52,762 nucleotides of DNA from Betaproteobacteria bacterium UBA5216 (GTDB taxonomy: Bacteria; Pseudomonadota; Gammaproteobacteria; Burkholderiales; SG8-41). The notes beneath the pieces were generated by a model that did not search any database, was not told where the DNA came from, and saw nothing but the letters and a program-made list of their open reading frames with translations. The stretch covers positions 1 through 52,762 of the forward strand of contig DHVE01000067.1 in the NCBI GenBank assembly GCA_002412495.1. The letters are read 5' to 3'. The position numbers and the translations under genes were made by a program. Below, piece after piece: positions 8,470 through 16,331 of the stretch; the stretch's first letter is position 1; every line of letters begins with the position of its first letter.

Positions 8470-9453
8470 TCACTCCCTCAGCAGCACGCGCGCCGTCAAA
8501 CTGCACACCTGCTCGCGTTCCGCTGCGGTGAGGCCGGGAATTTTATCGAGGTCTTCAATCGGCCGGTCCGGCCCCATGTCGAACGGATGATCGGTACCGA
8601 TCACGACGCGATCAGCGCCGACGCGGTTAATCAAATGCCGTGCGGCCATCGGGTCATGCGTGAGCGCATCAAAATAAAACCGCCGGAGTAAATCGCGCGG
8701 CGAACTCGCATTGTTGACCTTGGGTTCGTTGCGCACCTTATGCCCGTGCACGAAGCGGCCAATCTGGTACGGCACAAAGCCGCCGCCGTGCGCGAGCAAA
8801 ATTTTCAGGTTCGGACATTCATCCAAGGCGCCGCTGAACATCAGATGCGCCACCATCATCGTGGTGTCGAGCGGAAAGCCGATGAAGTTGCTGAGGTAAT
8901 ACTGATCCATCCAGCCCTTGGCGAGACACTGGTACGGGTGTGTAAATATAAAGCAGCCCAGTTGCTCGGCGGTTTTCAGCACCTTGCGAAACTTTTGATC
9001 GGCGAGCGGAAGCCCCTCGATGGAGGTGCCCATTTCGATGCCCTTGAACTTGTGTTCTTTCACCACGCGTTCCAGCTCGGTGATCGCGGCATCGGGATCC
9101 TGCATCGGCAAATGCGCCAGCCCGCGCAGGCGCTTGGGATGCGCGGCCACCATTTGCGCGATGCCGTCGTTGGCGAGTTTCGCCGCTTCCAGCCCGGCGT
9201 CCGGCGACAGATTGTAAAAATAAATCGGCGGCCCGACGGAGATGCCGGCGATATCCATGCCCACGCTGTCCATCCATGCCACTTTGGCGTCGGCGTTAAA
9301 AAATTCCGGCTTCAGCTCCGCCGGATTGCCGTGAACATCGAAATAGGTTTTTCCGTCTTTCTCATAGACGCTGGTATGAAAGCGCTCCGGGTTTTTGCGG
9401 ATCGCATCCAAAACGGTGGGCGGGACGACGTGGTTGTGCAGATCAATGTTCAT
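8470..9453 (-). CDS. Amidohydrolase family 2, ACMSD-like
   Basis: A 327-residue TIM-barrel metal enzyme of the amidohydrolase_2 family (PF04909). This group includes aminocarboxymuconate-semialdehyde decarboxylase and several aromatic-acid decarboxylases. Metal-site residues are visible in order: H6-x-H8 (DLHNHV), a His in FIFTHPYQ, a His in LLAHGGG and the Asp of GTDHPFD near the end. The length fits the family. There is no signal peptide, so it is cytoplasmic. It lies 25 bases downstream of the SnoaL-like gene and 30 bases upstream of a Bug gene. A decarboxylase or hydrolase acting on the imported acid is the likely role (inference). The start lacks a clear ribosome site. Confidence 0.9.
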   Translation of the reverse strand: MNIDLHNHVVPPTVLDAIRKNPERFHTSVYEKDGKTYFDVHGNPAELKPEFFNADAKVAWMDSVGMDIAGISVGPPIYFYNLSPDAGLEAAKLANDGIAQMVAAHPKRLRGLAHLPMQDPDAAITELERVVKEHKFKGIEMGTSIEGLPLADQKFRKVLKTAEQLGCFIFTHPYQCLAKGWMDQYYLSNFIGFPLDTTMMVAHLMFSGALDECPNLKILLAHGGGFVPYQIGRFVHGHKVRNEPKVNNASSPRDLLRRFYFDALTHDPMAARHLINRVGADRVVIGTDHPFDMGPDRPIEDLDKIPGLTAAEREQVCSLTARVLLRE

Positions 9454-9478
9454 TTTGAGAGGTTGCCAGGTAAAAAAA

Positions 9479-9988
9479 TCAGGTCACCGAACGTTTCATG
9501 ACACGCTGCCCGATCGACAGCGCGGTGGAGGTCGGCACATGGCAGCTCCAATCGAGCGTGTGCTGGCGTTCGCAAATGCGCCAGCCATCCTTGGTGCGGC
9601 GCAGGCGATCCATGTAGCGCAGGCTGCGCATGGCCACCTGCTCCTTGCCCTCGGATGATGCGCCCGGCAGCACCAGAAACGCAATCGCGTTGGTCTCTGT
9701 CTCGGCGATATCGCCCTCGAGCTGGTTGTAATTCAGATTGCCCATGAAGTGCGTGGTGATTTTCCACTCGCCCGATTTGTGCTTGCGGAACACCCAGAAC
9801 GAATTCATCAGCGCCTCAATGCCGCGAATCGGCGGCTTGCCATCGAACAGGGCGCACACGTCATCGGTAAAACAGGCGCGCACCTGATCCTGATCGCCCC
9901 GATCCAAGCCCTGAAAATAACGGGACAGCACATCGTGGATGGCGGCGCGGTCGAGCAGTGTCTGGATTTCGGCGGGGTGTTGCGACAT
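9479..9988 (-). CDS. SnoaL-like/NTF2-family protein
   Basis: A 169-residue protein of the nuclear-transport-factor-2-like fold (SnoaL_4 type, PF13577). This fold serves as cyclases, isomerases, dehydratases or small subunits of dioxygenases. The typical N-terminal helix LLDRAAIHDVLSRYFQGLDR and DDVCALFDG are present, and the C-terminal strand includes DRLRRTKDGWRICERQH. I chose the ATG at 9988 because GGAGAAAA lies directly upstream; the in-frame ATG at 10036 would add an unlikely proline- and arginine-rich extension. It is the first gene of the run that continues with the amidohydrolase, Bug and cupin, and it diverges from the Bug at 10150. Confidence 0.85.
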   Translation of the reverse strand: MSQHPAEIQTLLDRAAIHDVLSRYFQGLDRGDQDQVRACFTDDVCALFDGKPPIRGIEALMNSFWVFRKHKSGEWKITTHFMGNLNYNQLEGDIAETETNAIAFLVLPGASSEGKEQVAMRSLRYMDRLRRTKDGWRICERQHTLDWSCHVPTSTALSIGQRVMKRSVT

Positions 9989-10149
9989 GACTTTTCTCCG
10001 TGGGTGTCGTGGGGTGGATGGACGGGGATTCGGCATATTCTACTTTCAAATCGGCTGCGCTTGACTTGCCGAACGCCGGAATCGCACAATGCACGACAAA
10101 CCATTCTGTCGTTCCCGCGCAGAGCCTGTCTCCTCATTCCGGTAAACCC

Positions 10150-11148
10150 ATGCAAATCCTACAAAATACCGCGCTCAAAACCGTGGCTGGCGCCACCCTC
10201 TCGATAGCCGCGCTCACTGCGCTCTCCTCGTTCAGCGCCACCGCACAAGACTACCCTGTCAAGGCCGTGCGCATGATCGTGCCCTACCTGCCTGGCGGCT
10301 CCACCGACATCGTGGCGCGCATTCTCTCCGCACGCATGACTGAATCGTTCAAACAGCAGGTGATCGTCGACAACCGCGGCGGCGGCGCATCCATCACCGG
10401 CACCGATGCCGTGGTGCGCGCGGCGCCGGATGGCTACACCATGCTGCTCGCCAACATCGCGCTGGGCGCCAATCCCAGCCTGTTTCGCAAACTGCCGTAC
10501 GACGCCGAGCGCGATCTGACACCCGTGGCGCTGGTCGCGATCATGCCGACGGTGCTGGTATCGCACCCGTCGATACCCGCGCGCAACGTCAAGGAACTGA
10601 TCGCCTTCGCCAAGCAACGCCCCGGCGCGCTGTATTACGGCTCGGCGGGCAACGGCAGTGTTAACCATCTCACCATGGAAGTGTTCCGCTGGATGGCCGG
10701 CATCGACGTGGTGCACGTGCCCTACAAAGGCGGCGCGCCGGCGTTCACCGATGTCATCGGCGGGCAAATTCCGTTGATGTTCCCCACCATCGTCATGTCG
10801 AACCATCACATCAAGACCGGACGCCTCACGCCGCTCGGCATCAGCAGCGCCAAGCGTTCCAGCGTGCTGCCGAACATCCCCACCGTCGCCGAAGCCGGCC
10901 TGCCCGGCTTTGATGTCAACGAATGGCAAATGATGATGGTGCCCGCACGCACGCCGCCCGCGATCATCGACCGGCTGCACGCCGAACTCGTCAAGGCCAT
11001 GCAAGTACCCGAAGCCAAAGAACGCATCCACGCGCTGGGCGCGGAGCCCGTCGGCACGTCTCCCAAGGAGGCCGCTGCGTTTCTGAAAAATGAAATGGCG
11101 CGCTGGGCCAAGGTGGCCAAGGAAGCGAAGATTCCGCTGGTGGAGTAA
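10150..11148 (+). CDS. Bug/TctC-family receptor, divergent
   Basis: A 332-residue receptor starting at ATG 10150, where the signal peptide MQILQNTALKTVAGATLSIA begins; earlier in-frame codons run through intergenic DNA. Cleavage is likely after Ala-Thr-Ala. Motifs are VPYLPGGSTDIVARIL, VDNRGGGASITGTD and APDGYTMLLANIALGANP. It diverges from the SnoaL gene across 161 bases. That gap contains a lone half of the REP palindrome (10107-10120). A quinone oxidoreductase gene follows 51 bases downstream, so the two are probably cotranscribed. Confidence 0.93.
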   Translation: MQILQNTALKTVAGATLSIAALTALSSFSATAQDYPVKAVRMIVPYLPGGSTDIVARILSARMTESFKQQVIVDNRGGGASITGTDAVVRAAPDGYTMLLANIALGANPSLFRKLPYDAERDLTPVALVAIMPTVLVSHPSIPARNVKELIAFAKQRPGALYYGSAGNGSVNHLTMEVFRWMAGIDVVHVPYKGGAPAFTDVIGGQIPLMFPTIVMSNHHIKTGRLTPLGISSAKRSSVLPNIPTVAEAGLPGFDVNEWQMMMVPARTPPAIIDRLHAELVKAMQVPEAKERIHALGAEPVGTSPKEAAAFLKNEMARWAKVAKEAKIPLVE

Positions 11149-11199
11149 GCCGCGACGGCAGCGGCGTCCTCGAACCCATAACAATAAGAGATTCAATCC

Positions 11200-12174
11200 A
11201 TGAAAGCAGTCGTGTGCAGGGTGTGGGGGCCGCCGGAAGCATTGGTGGTGGAAGATCGCGCGCCGTTGGTGGCCGAGCCGGGCAAGGTGGTGGTGAGTGT
11301 AAAAGCCGCGAGCGTCAAGTTTGCCGACACACTGATCATCCAGAACAAGTACCAGACGAAGACCGATCTGCCATTCGTGCCTGGCTCCGAAGTGACGGGC
11401 ATCATCAAATCGGTAGGCGCGGGTGTCGAGGGCTGGAAGGTTGGCGACCGTGTTAATGCGCAGACCGGGTATGGTGGCTATGCCGAAGAGGTGCTCGCCG
11501 AACCCGACCGTTTGTCGGCGATTCCCGATGCCATGGATTTCGCCAGCGCCACCGGTCTCACGTCCACCTACGGCACCTCTTATTACGCACTGGTCGATCG
11601 CGGCCAGTTACGCGCGGGCGAAACCTTGCTGGTGCTGGGTGCTTCGGGCGGCGTGGGACTGGCCGCGGTGCAAATCGGCAAGGTGCTCGGCGCCAAGGTG
11701 ATTGCGTGCGCCTCCAGCGACGAAAAACTCGCGGTGTGCCGCGCGCATGGCGCGGACGAAACCATCAATTACGACCGCGAAGACATGCGCGCGCGCGTGA
11801 AGGCAATCACCGGCGGCAATGGCGTCGATGTCGTCTACGATCCAGTAGGCGGGGCGTACTCGGAGCTCGCGCTGCGCGACATGGCATGGGGCGGGCGATT
11901 CCTGGTGATCGGATTTGCCGCCGGGGACATTCCGAAAATTCCGCTGAACCTGCCGCTGATCAAGGGCTGCAGCATCGTCGGCGTATGGATCGGCGCCTTC
12001 GCGAAACGCGAGCGCGCGAAACATCGCGCCAACGCCGATGCGCTATGGAAATGGTTCGCCGAGGGCACGATCAAACCGTATGCATCGACGATGTTCCCGC
12101 TGGAACAAGCCTCGGACGCGCTCAATGCGCTGATCGCGCGCAAGGTGGCGGGCAAGGTTGTGTTGACCACCTAG
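11200..12174 (+). CDS. NADPH:quinone oxidoreductase, zinc-independent MDR
   Basis: A 324-residue medium-chain dehydrogenase/reductase of the QOR/zeta-crystallin branch. The NADPH-binding loop LGASGGVGLAAVQIG is at about residues 146-160, and a GroES-like N-terminal half includes VPGSEVTGIIKSVG and GYGGYAEEVL. Cysteine and histidine zinc ligands of alcohol dehydrogenases are absent, which fits the QOR/AcuI/enoyl-reductase group. It could reduce quinones or 2-enoyl-CoA/acrylyl-type substrates. It lies 51 bases behind a Bug gene. The TAG stop codon is inside the CTAG that borders the MITE-like element at 12171-12358, so the element sits exactly at the gene's end without damaging it. Confidence 0.9.
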   Translation: MKAVVCRVWGPPEALVVEDRAPLVAEPGKVVVSVKAASVKFADTLIIQNKYQTKTDLPFVPGSEVTGIIKSVGAGVEGWKVGDRVNAQTGYGGYAEEVLAEPDRLSAIPDAMDFASATGLTSTYGTSYYALVDRGQLRAGETLLVLGASGGVGLAAVQIGKVLGAKVIACASSDEKLAVCRAHGADETINYDREDMRARVKAITGGNGVDVVYDPVGGAYSELALRDMAWGGRFLVIGFAAGDIPKIPLNLPLIKGCSIVGVWIGAFAKRERAKHRANADALWKWFAEGTIKPYASTMFPLEQASDALNALIARKVAGKVVLTT

Positions 12175-12358
12175 TGTACTGAGTCTGAAATTCGTAGCAT
12201 AAATGTAGGGAAGAAAGTCGGCCTATCTGAATTCTTTTGCCTGTTTGCCGAGACGCGAAGCGCGACGAGACAGGGTTGGGCACCCGGCGAGGGGCGCGAC
12301 AAAGTATCGGCAATCAGGCAAAAGAATTCTGCTGCGAATTTTAGACTCAGGACACTAG
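12171..12358. mobile_element. MITE-like element with CTAG flanks
   Basis: A 188-base unit bounded by CTAG on both sides (12171-12174 and 12355-12358). Inside, the termini read TGTACTGAGTCTGAAATTCG and, on the other strand, TGTCCTGAGTCTAAAATTCG, an inverted repeat with few mismatches. A second matching arm, GAATTCTTTTGCCTG and its complement, follows (12229-12243 and 12317-12331). The left side has about 29 extra bases between the two arms. There is no coding capacity. TGT...ACA ends and duplication of CTAG are reported for IS481-type elements, so a relative of that family is a possible mobiliser (inference). It lies between convergent genes. Confidence 0.7.
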
Positions 12359-12409
12359 CGACGTAGCCACGCTCCCGCAGCCGGCGTGGCGGGTTGTGAC
12401 ACGCACGCA

Positions 12410-13192
12410 TTACCCCAGCGTGGCGTTATACGCGCCGCCATCCAGCAGCAGGTTTTGTCCGACGATGTAGCCCGACGAGGCCGCGCATAAAAAGGCGCAC
12501 GCCTCGCCGAATTCAAACGGATCACCCGCGCGGCCGGCTGGCGATTTGCTGAAGTGTTGCGCGATATATTCGTCGACCGGGATGCCCGCCTTGCGCGCGG
12601 CTTCCGCGCGGCCCGACCGCAGCCGGTCGGTGAGAAACGGCCCCGGCAGCAAACCATTGATCGTCACGTTGTGCCGCGCCACCTGCCGTGCCAGTCCGCC
12701 GACAAAACCGGTGAGTCCCGCGCGCGCGCCGTTGGACATGCCGAGTTCGGGAATCGGCGACTTCACTGAACTCGACGTGATGTTCACGATGCGCCCGAAT
12801 TTGCGCGCGATCATGCCATCGACCACCGATTTGATCAGCATGATGGGCGTGACCATGTTGCCATTCACCGCTTTCAGCCAATCGGCCTCGTTCCATTCGC
12901 GAAAATCGCCGCGCGGCGGGCCGCCGGCGTTGTTCACCAGGATATCCGGCGCGGGACAGGCAGCGAGCACCTGCGCGCGGCCTTCCGGCGTGGTGATGTC
13001 GGCGGCGACCGCGGTCACCGCGCGCCCGGTCGCGGCACGAATTTCCGCCGCGGTCGCTTCCAGTTCACTCGCGGTGCGCGAGTTGATCACCAGATCGACG
13101 CCATTCTTCGCCAGCGCCATGGCGCACGCGCGCCCCAATCCCTTGCTGGCGGCACACACAATTGCCTTCTTGTCCCTGATGCCCAAATCCAT
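12410..13192 (-). CDS. SDR-family oxidoreductase, atypical active site
   Basis: A 260-residue short-chain dehydrogenase/reductase starting at ATG 13192, preceded by AAGGAG. The nucleotide-binding loop is AASKGLG (residues 14-20), followed by the NNAGG motif and serine-rich TSSSVKSP. The classical Tyr-x-x-x-Lys is not present; the aligned segment reads ELGMSNGARAGLTGF, which puts Ser and Arg in those places. The same type of change occurs in the SDR at 45290-46063. The fold is secure, but the reaction may not be ordinary ketone reduction. It is the last gene of the cyclase/DapA-like/Bug run and lies 32 bases behind a Bug gene. Confidence 0.9.
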   Translation of the reverse strand: MDLGIRDKKAIVCAASKGLGRACAMALAKNGVDLVINSRTASELEATAAEIRAATGRAVTAVAADITTPEGRAQVLAACPAPDILVNNAGGPPRGDFREWNEADWLKAVNGNMVTPIMLIKSVVDGMIARKFGRIVNITSSSVKSPIPELGMSNGARAGLTGFVGGLARQVARHNVTINGLLPGPFLTDRLRSGRAEAARKAGIPVDEYIAQHFSKSPAGRAGDPFEFGEACAFLCAASSGYIVGQNLLLDGGAYNATLG

Positions 13193-13224
13193 GTTGCGCT
13201 CCTTGAGGGTCGTTTGTTGTGATA

Positions 13225-14220
13225 TTAATCCTGCTTGATGCCCGCGGCTTTCACCACCTTTGGCCACATGTCCAATTCCGCGCGCATGAGCGCCGCAAAC
13301 GCATCGGGCGGATTCGCCACCGGCTCCACACCTTCGTTGGAAAGTAGCTTGCGTGCTTCGGGCGATTGCAGAATGCGCGCCACTTCGGCGTGAATTTTCG
13401 TGATCACCGCAGGCGGCGTCCTGGCCGGCGCGAACATGCCGTTCCAGGGCCCGTGGTCGTAGCCGGGCACGCCGGATTCGGCAAAAGTCGGAATCTCCGG
13501 CGCCACCGACGCGCGCGCGGCGGTGGTGACCGCGATCCCGCGCAGCCGGCCGCTGCGCACATGTGGCAGCACGCCCACGGTCGTGCCGATGATCAACTGC
13601 GTCTGCCCGCCGATGGCGGCAATGGCCGCCGGGCCGCCGCCGGTATACGGAATATGCACGAGGTCGATGCCGGTCATGGTTTTCAGCAACTCCATCGACA
13701 TGTGCGTGCCGCTCGCCAAGCCCGCGGAAGCGTAGTTGAGGGTGGCCGGCTTCGCCTTGGCGAGCACCAACACGTCCTGCAACGACTTCGCGGCAAAGGC
13801 GGGATGCGCGGCCAGCAAATTCGAGTAACGCGTCAGTTGCGTGATCGGCGCAAGATCACGCGCGGTATCGTACGGGATGCGTTTATACACGCTCGGATTC
13901 ACGGTGATGCCCGACGCCACCACCATCAGTGTGTGCCCATCCGGCGCGGCGCGCACCACCAACTCGGTGCCGATCATGGTGCCGGCGCCGGGCCGATTGT
14001 CCACCACCACCGGCTGTTTAAAGGCATCCGACAAACGCTGCGCGATCATGCGCGCGGTGAAGTCCGTGGAAGCGCCCGGCGATTGCGGTACGACGATGCG
14101 TATCGGGCGCGCGGGATACGCGGCGGCATTGTGCGCGGCGCCCGATTGCGCCAGACACGTCATCGGCGCCGCGCACAGCAGGGTAGCCGCGCATCGCAAT
14201 CCATTCCGGGAATTCTTCAT
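13225..14220 (-). CDS. Bug/TctC-family receptor, third of three in a row
   Basis: A 331-residue receptor. The signal peptide MKNSRNGLRCAATLLCAAPM is followed by a possible cleavage after Cys-Leu-Ala. Motifs are VPQSPGASTDFTARMI (Ala-Ser in place of the usual Gly-Gly), VVDNRPGAGTMIGTE and APDGHTLMVVASGIT. The ATG is preceded not by a Shine-Dalgarno sequence but by an AT-rich leader that includes GTTTAAAAACATATACTT. It lies 28 bases after another Bug gene, forming a triple Bug array with the two genes upstream. Confidence 0.93.
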   Translation of the reverse strand: MKNSRNGLRCAATLLCAAPMTCLAQSGAAHNAAAYPARPIRIVVPQSPGASTDFTARMIAQRLSDAFKQPVVVDNRPGAGTMIGTELVVRAAPDGHTLMVVASGITVNPSVYKRIPYDTARDLAPITQLTRYSNLLAAHPAFAAKSLQDVLVLAKAKPATLNYASAGLASGTHMSMELLKTMTGIDLVHIPYTGGGPAAIAAIGGQTQLIIGTTVGVLPHVRSGRLRGIAVTTAARASVAPEIPTFAESGVPGYDHGPWNGMFAPARTPPAVITKIHAEVARILQSPEARKLLSNEGVEPVANPPDAFAALMRAELDMWPKVVKAAGIKQD

Positions 14221-14248
14221 AAGTATATGTTTTTAAACGATATTTAAT

Positions 14249-15217
14249 CTATTCTGCATTGACCTTTGCGGCCTTGATCACGCCCGCGTACATCACGGTT
14301 TCCTTGCGCACGTGTTCCGCCAGCGCTTCCGGCGTGCTGGGCGTAGCCTCGGAACCCTGCTGCGCGTAGCGTTCTTTCAGATCCGCGCGCTGCAACACCT
14401 TGATGATGTCACCGTTTAGTTTGGCGACGATGTCGCGCGACGTGCCAGCGGGCGCAAAGATGCCGCTCCACGTCGGAATATCAAACCCTTTATAGGTTTC
14501 CGCGACGCTCGGCACGTCGGGCAACAATGGCGAACGCGTCGCGGTTGAGACAGCCACCGCGCGCACGCGTGCCGTGCGCACATGCGGCAGAGTGCCGACG
14601 ATGTTGGCGAACATCAGATCAACCTGCCCCGAAATCAGATCGACAAAGGCCGGCGCGGCGCCTTTATACGGCACGTGATTCATCGTCACGCCGGCCTGTA
14701 TGCGCAGCAGTTCCATGCCCAGATGCTGTAGATTGCCGACGCCCGACGAACCGTAATTCAACCGCCCGGGATTTGCTCGCGCCAGCGCCATCAGTTCTTT
14801 TACATTTTTTGCCGGCAACGACGGATGCACCGACAGCACCATGCGGCTGGCGTTGACCATGCTCACCGGCACGAAATCGCGTTGCGGATCGTACGGCAGT
14901 TTTTTCACCAGCGTCGGATTCACCGTGATCGGCCCCGCATTGCCGAGCAACAAGGTGTAGCCGTCGGGCGCGGCCTTCGCCACCACGTCGGCGCCGATGT
15001 TGCCGCCCGCGCCACCGCGATTTTCAACCACCACGGCCTGCCCCCAGATTTCGGTGAGACGCTGCCCGAGCGTGCGCACGATCTCGTCGTAGGGCCCGCC
15101 CGCCGCGTAGGGCACGACGATGCGCACGGGTTTGAGCGGATAGCTTTGCGCGTGCGCGGCGTTAAACCAGGCGCCCATCACCACCAAGCCCATCGGTAAC
15201 AGAACGCCTTGCCGCAT
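14249..15217 (-). CDS. Bug/TctC-family receptor, second of three
   Basis: I place the start at ATG 15217, which has GAGGAGG at ideal spacing and opens a signal peptide (MRQGVLLPMGLVVMGAWF), not at the upstream in-frame codon 15289. The 322-residue product has VPYAAGGPYDEIVRTLG, in which the usual small residues after Gly-Gly are replaced by Pro-Tyr-Asp-Glu, plus VVENRGGAGGNIGAD and APDGYTLLLGNAGPI. The changed first loop suggests a pocket different from its two Bug neighbours, so the three adjacent receptors may not be redundant (inference). Confidence 0.93.
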   Translation of the reverse strand: MRQGVLLPMGLVVMGAWFNAAHAQSYPLKPVRIVVPYAAGGPYDEIVRTLGQRLTEIWGQAVVVENRGGAGGNIGADVVAKAAPDGYTLLLGNAGPITVNPTLVKKLPYDPQRDFVPVSMVNASRMVLSVHPSLPAKNVKELMALARANPGRLNYGSSGVGNLQHLGMELLRIQAGVTMNHVPYKGAAPAFVDLISGQVDLMFANIVGTLPHVRTARVRAVAVSTATRSPLLPDVPSVAETYKGFDIPTWSGIFAPAGTSRDIVAKLNGDIIKVLQRADLKERYAQQGSEATPSTPEALAEHVRKETVMYAGVIKAAKVNAE

Positions 15218-15257
15218 ACGCCACCTCCTCTGTATTCCGTTCGGGCCAAGCCCTTGT

Positions 15258-16331
15258 TTACTGCGGCTTGATCCCCGCCGACCGAACAATCTTCGCGTGT
15301 TTCACCACTTCGTCACGCAAAAACGCGCCAAAGGCATCGGGCGTGCTGCCGACCAGCTCCGAACCTTCCTGCTGCAAATAGTCCTTGAACTCCGGTGTAT
15401 GGATCGCCTTCAGAACGGCGCCGTTCAGCCGCGCAATCATTTCCGGCGCGACACCCGCCGGCGTCAACAGGCCCTGCCAGCCGCCATACTCAAAGCCCGG
15501 CACGCCGGACTCGTTCACCGTCGGAATTTCCGGCAGCGACGCCACGCGCTTCGCGCTGGTGACCGCGATCACCCGCATGCGGCCGGTTTTGCCGTGCGGC
15601 GCGGCCGTGGATATCGGCGCCAGCATCATGTGCGCCTCGCCCGACAACACACCGGTGATCGACTGTCCGCCGCCTTTATACGGCACATGCACCCATTTCA
15701 CACCGGTCATGTTCATGAACAATTCACCGGACAGGTGCGACGTGGAACCGCTCCCCGCCGACGCAAACGTCAGTTCGCCCGGTTTGGCTTTCGACAACGC
15801 GATCAACTCCTTGATCGACTTCGCTGGCACCGAAGGATGCAGCGCCACGGCATTAAAAAATTTGGTCATCAGCGATACCGGCGCAAAATCCTTGATGGGA
15901 TCGTAAGCCACCTTCTTGTACAACACGGGACTGATCGCCATCGACACCGAGCCGCCGACATAAATGGTGTAGCCGTCGGGCAGTGCCTTCGCCGCGGCCT
16001 CCGTGCCGATGATCGCGCCCGCGCCACCGCGGTTATCCACCACCACCGGTTGGCCCAGCGGCTCGCTCAATCGCTGCGCCAGCATGCGCGACATCAGATC
16101 CGTGCCACTGCCCGGCGTCCAGGGGACGATGAAGCGGATGGGTTTGACGGGGTACGGTTGGGCGTGGGCTACGGGTGAAAGCGTGCAAACAGCAAGCGCA
16201 AACAGAGCGCCTGCGCGCCACCACCTACTCTGTCGTTCCCGCGAAAGCGGGTATCCAAAAGGCGTCTCAAGTGACACTGTGTTATGGATTCCCGCTTTCG
16301 CGGGAATGACGGTCGTAGGCGTCGCGTTCAT
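15258..16331 (-). CDS. Bug/TctC-family receptor with REP-encoded N-terminus
   Basis: A 357-residue receptor, about 30 residues longer at its N-terminus than the neighbouring Bugs. The first about 35 residues (including TTVIPAKAGIHN and YPLSRERQSR) are a translation of a REP palindrome at 16231-16312. The hydrophobic signal core RAGALFALAVCTLSPVAHA follows. ATG 16331 shares its A with the TGA stop of the upstream DapA-like gene (TGATG), a classic coupling arrangement, and no ATG, GTG or TTG start is seen in frame between the REP and the signal core. The mature part is normal: VPWTPGSGTDLMSRML, VVDNRGGAGAIIGTE, LPDGYTIYVGGS. Confidence 0.9.
   Translation of the reverse strand: MNATPTTVIPAKAGIHNTVSLETPFGYPLSRERQSRWWRAGALFALAVCTLSPVAHAQPYPVKPIRFIVPWTPGSGTDLMSRMLAQRLSEPLGQPVVVDNRGGAGAIIGTEAAAKALPDGYTIYVGGSVSMAISPVLYKKVAYDPIKDFAPVSLMTKFFNAVALHPSVPAKSIKELIALSKAKPGELTFASAGSGSTSHLSGELFMNMTGVKWVHVPYKGGGQSITGVLSGEAHMMLAPISTAAPHGKTGRMRVIAVTSAKRVASLPEIPTVNESGVPGFEYGGWQGLLTPAGVAPEMIARLNGAVLKAIHTPEFKDYLQQEGSELVGSTPDAFGAFLRDEVVKHAKIVRSAGIKPQ
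16231..16312. repeat. Paired REP/BIME-like palindrome, copy 1
   Basis: Two inverted copies of a GTCATTCCCGCGAAAGCGGG-type unit face each other across about 35 bases that contain a CACTGTGTTATGG word. The same organisation appears at 20800-20960, 24520-24601 and 40788-40869. This copy lies inside the coding region of the Bug gene 15258-16331. Confidence 0.8.
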
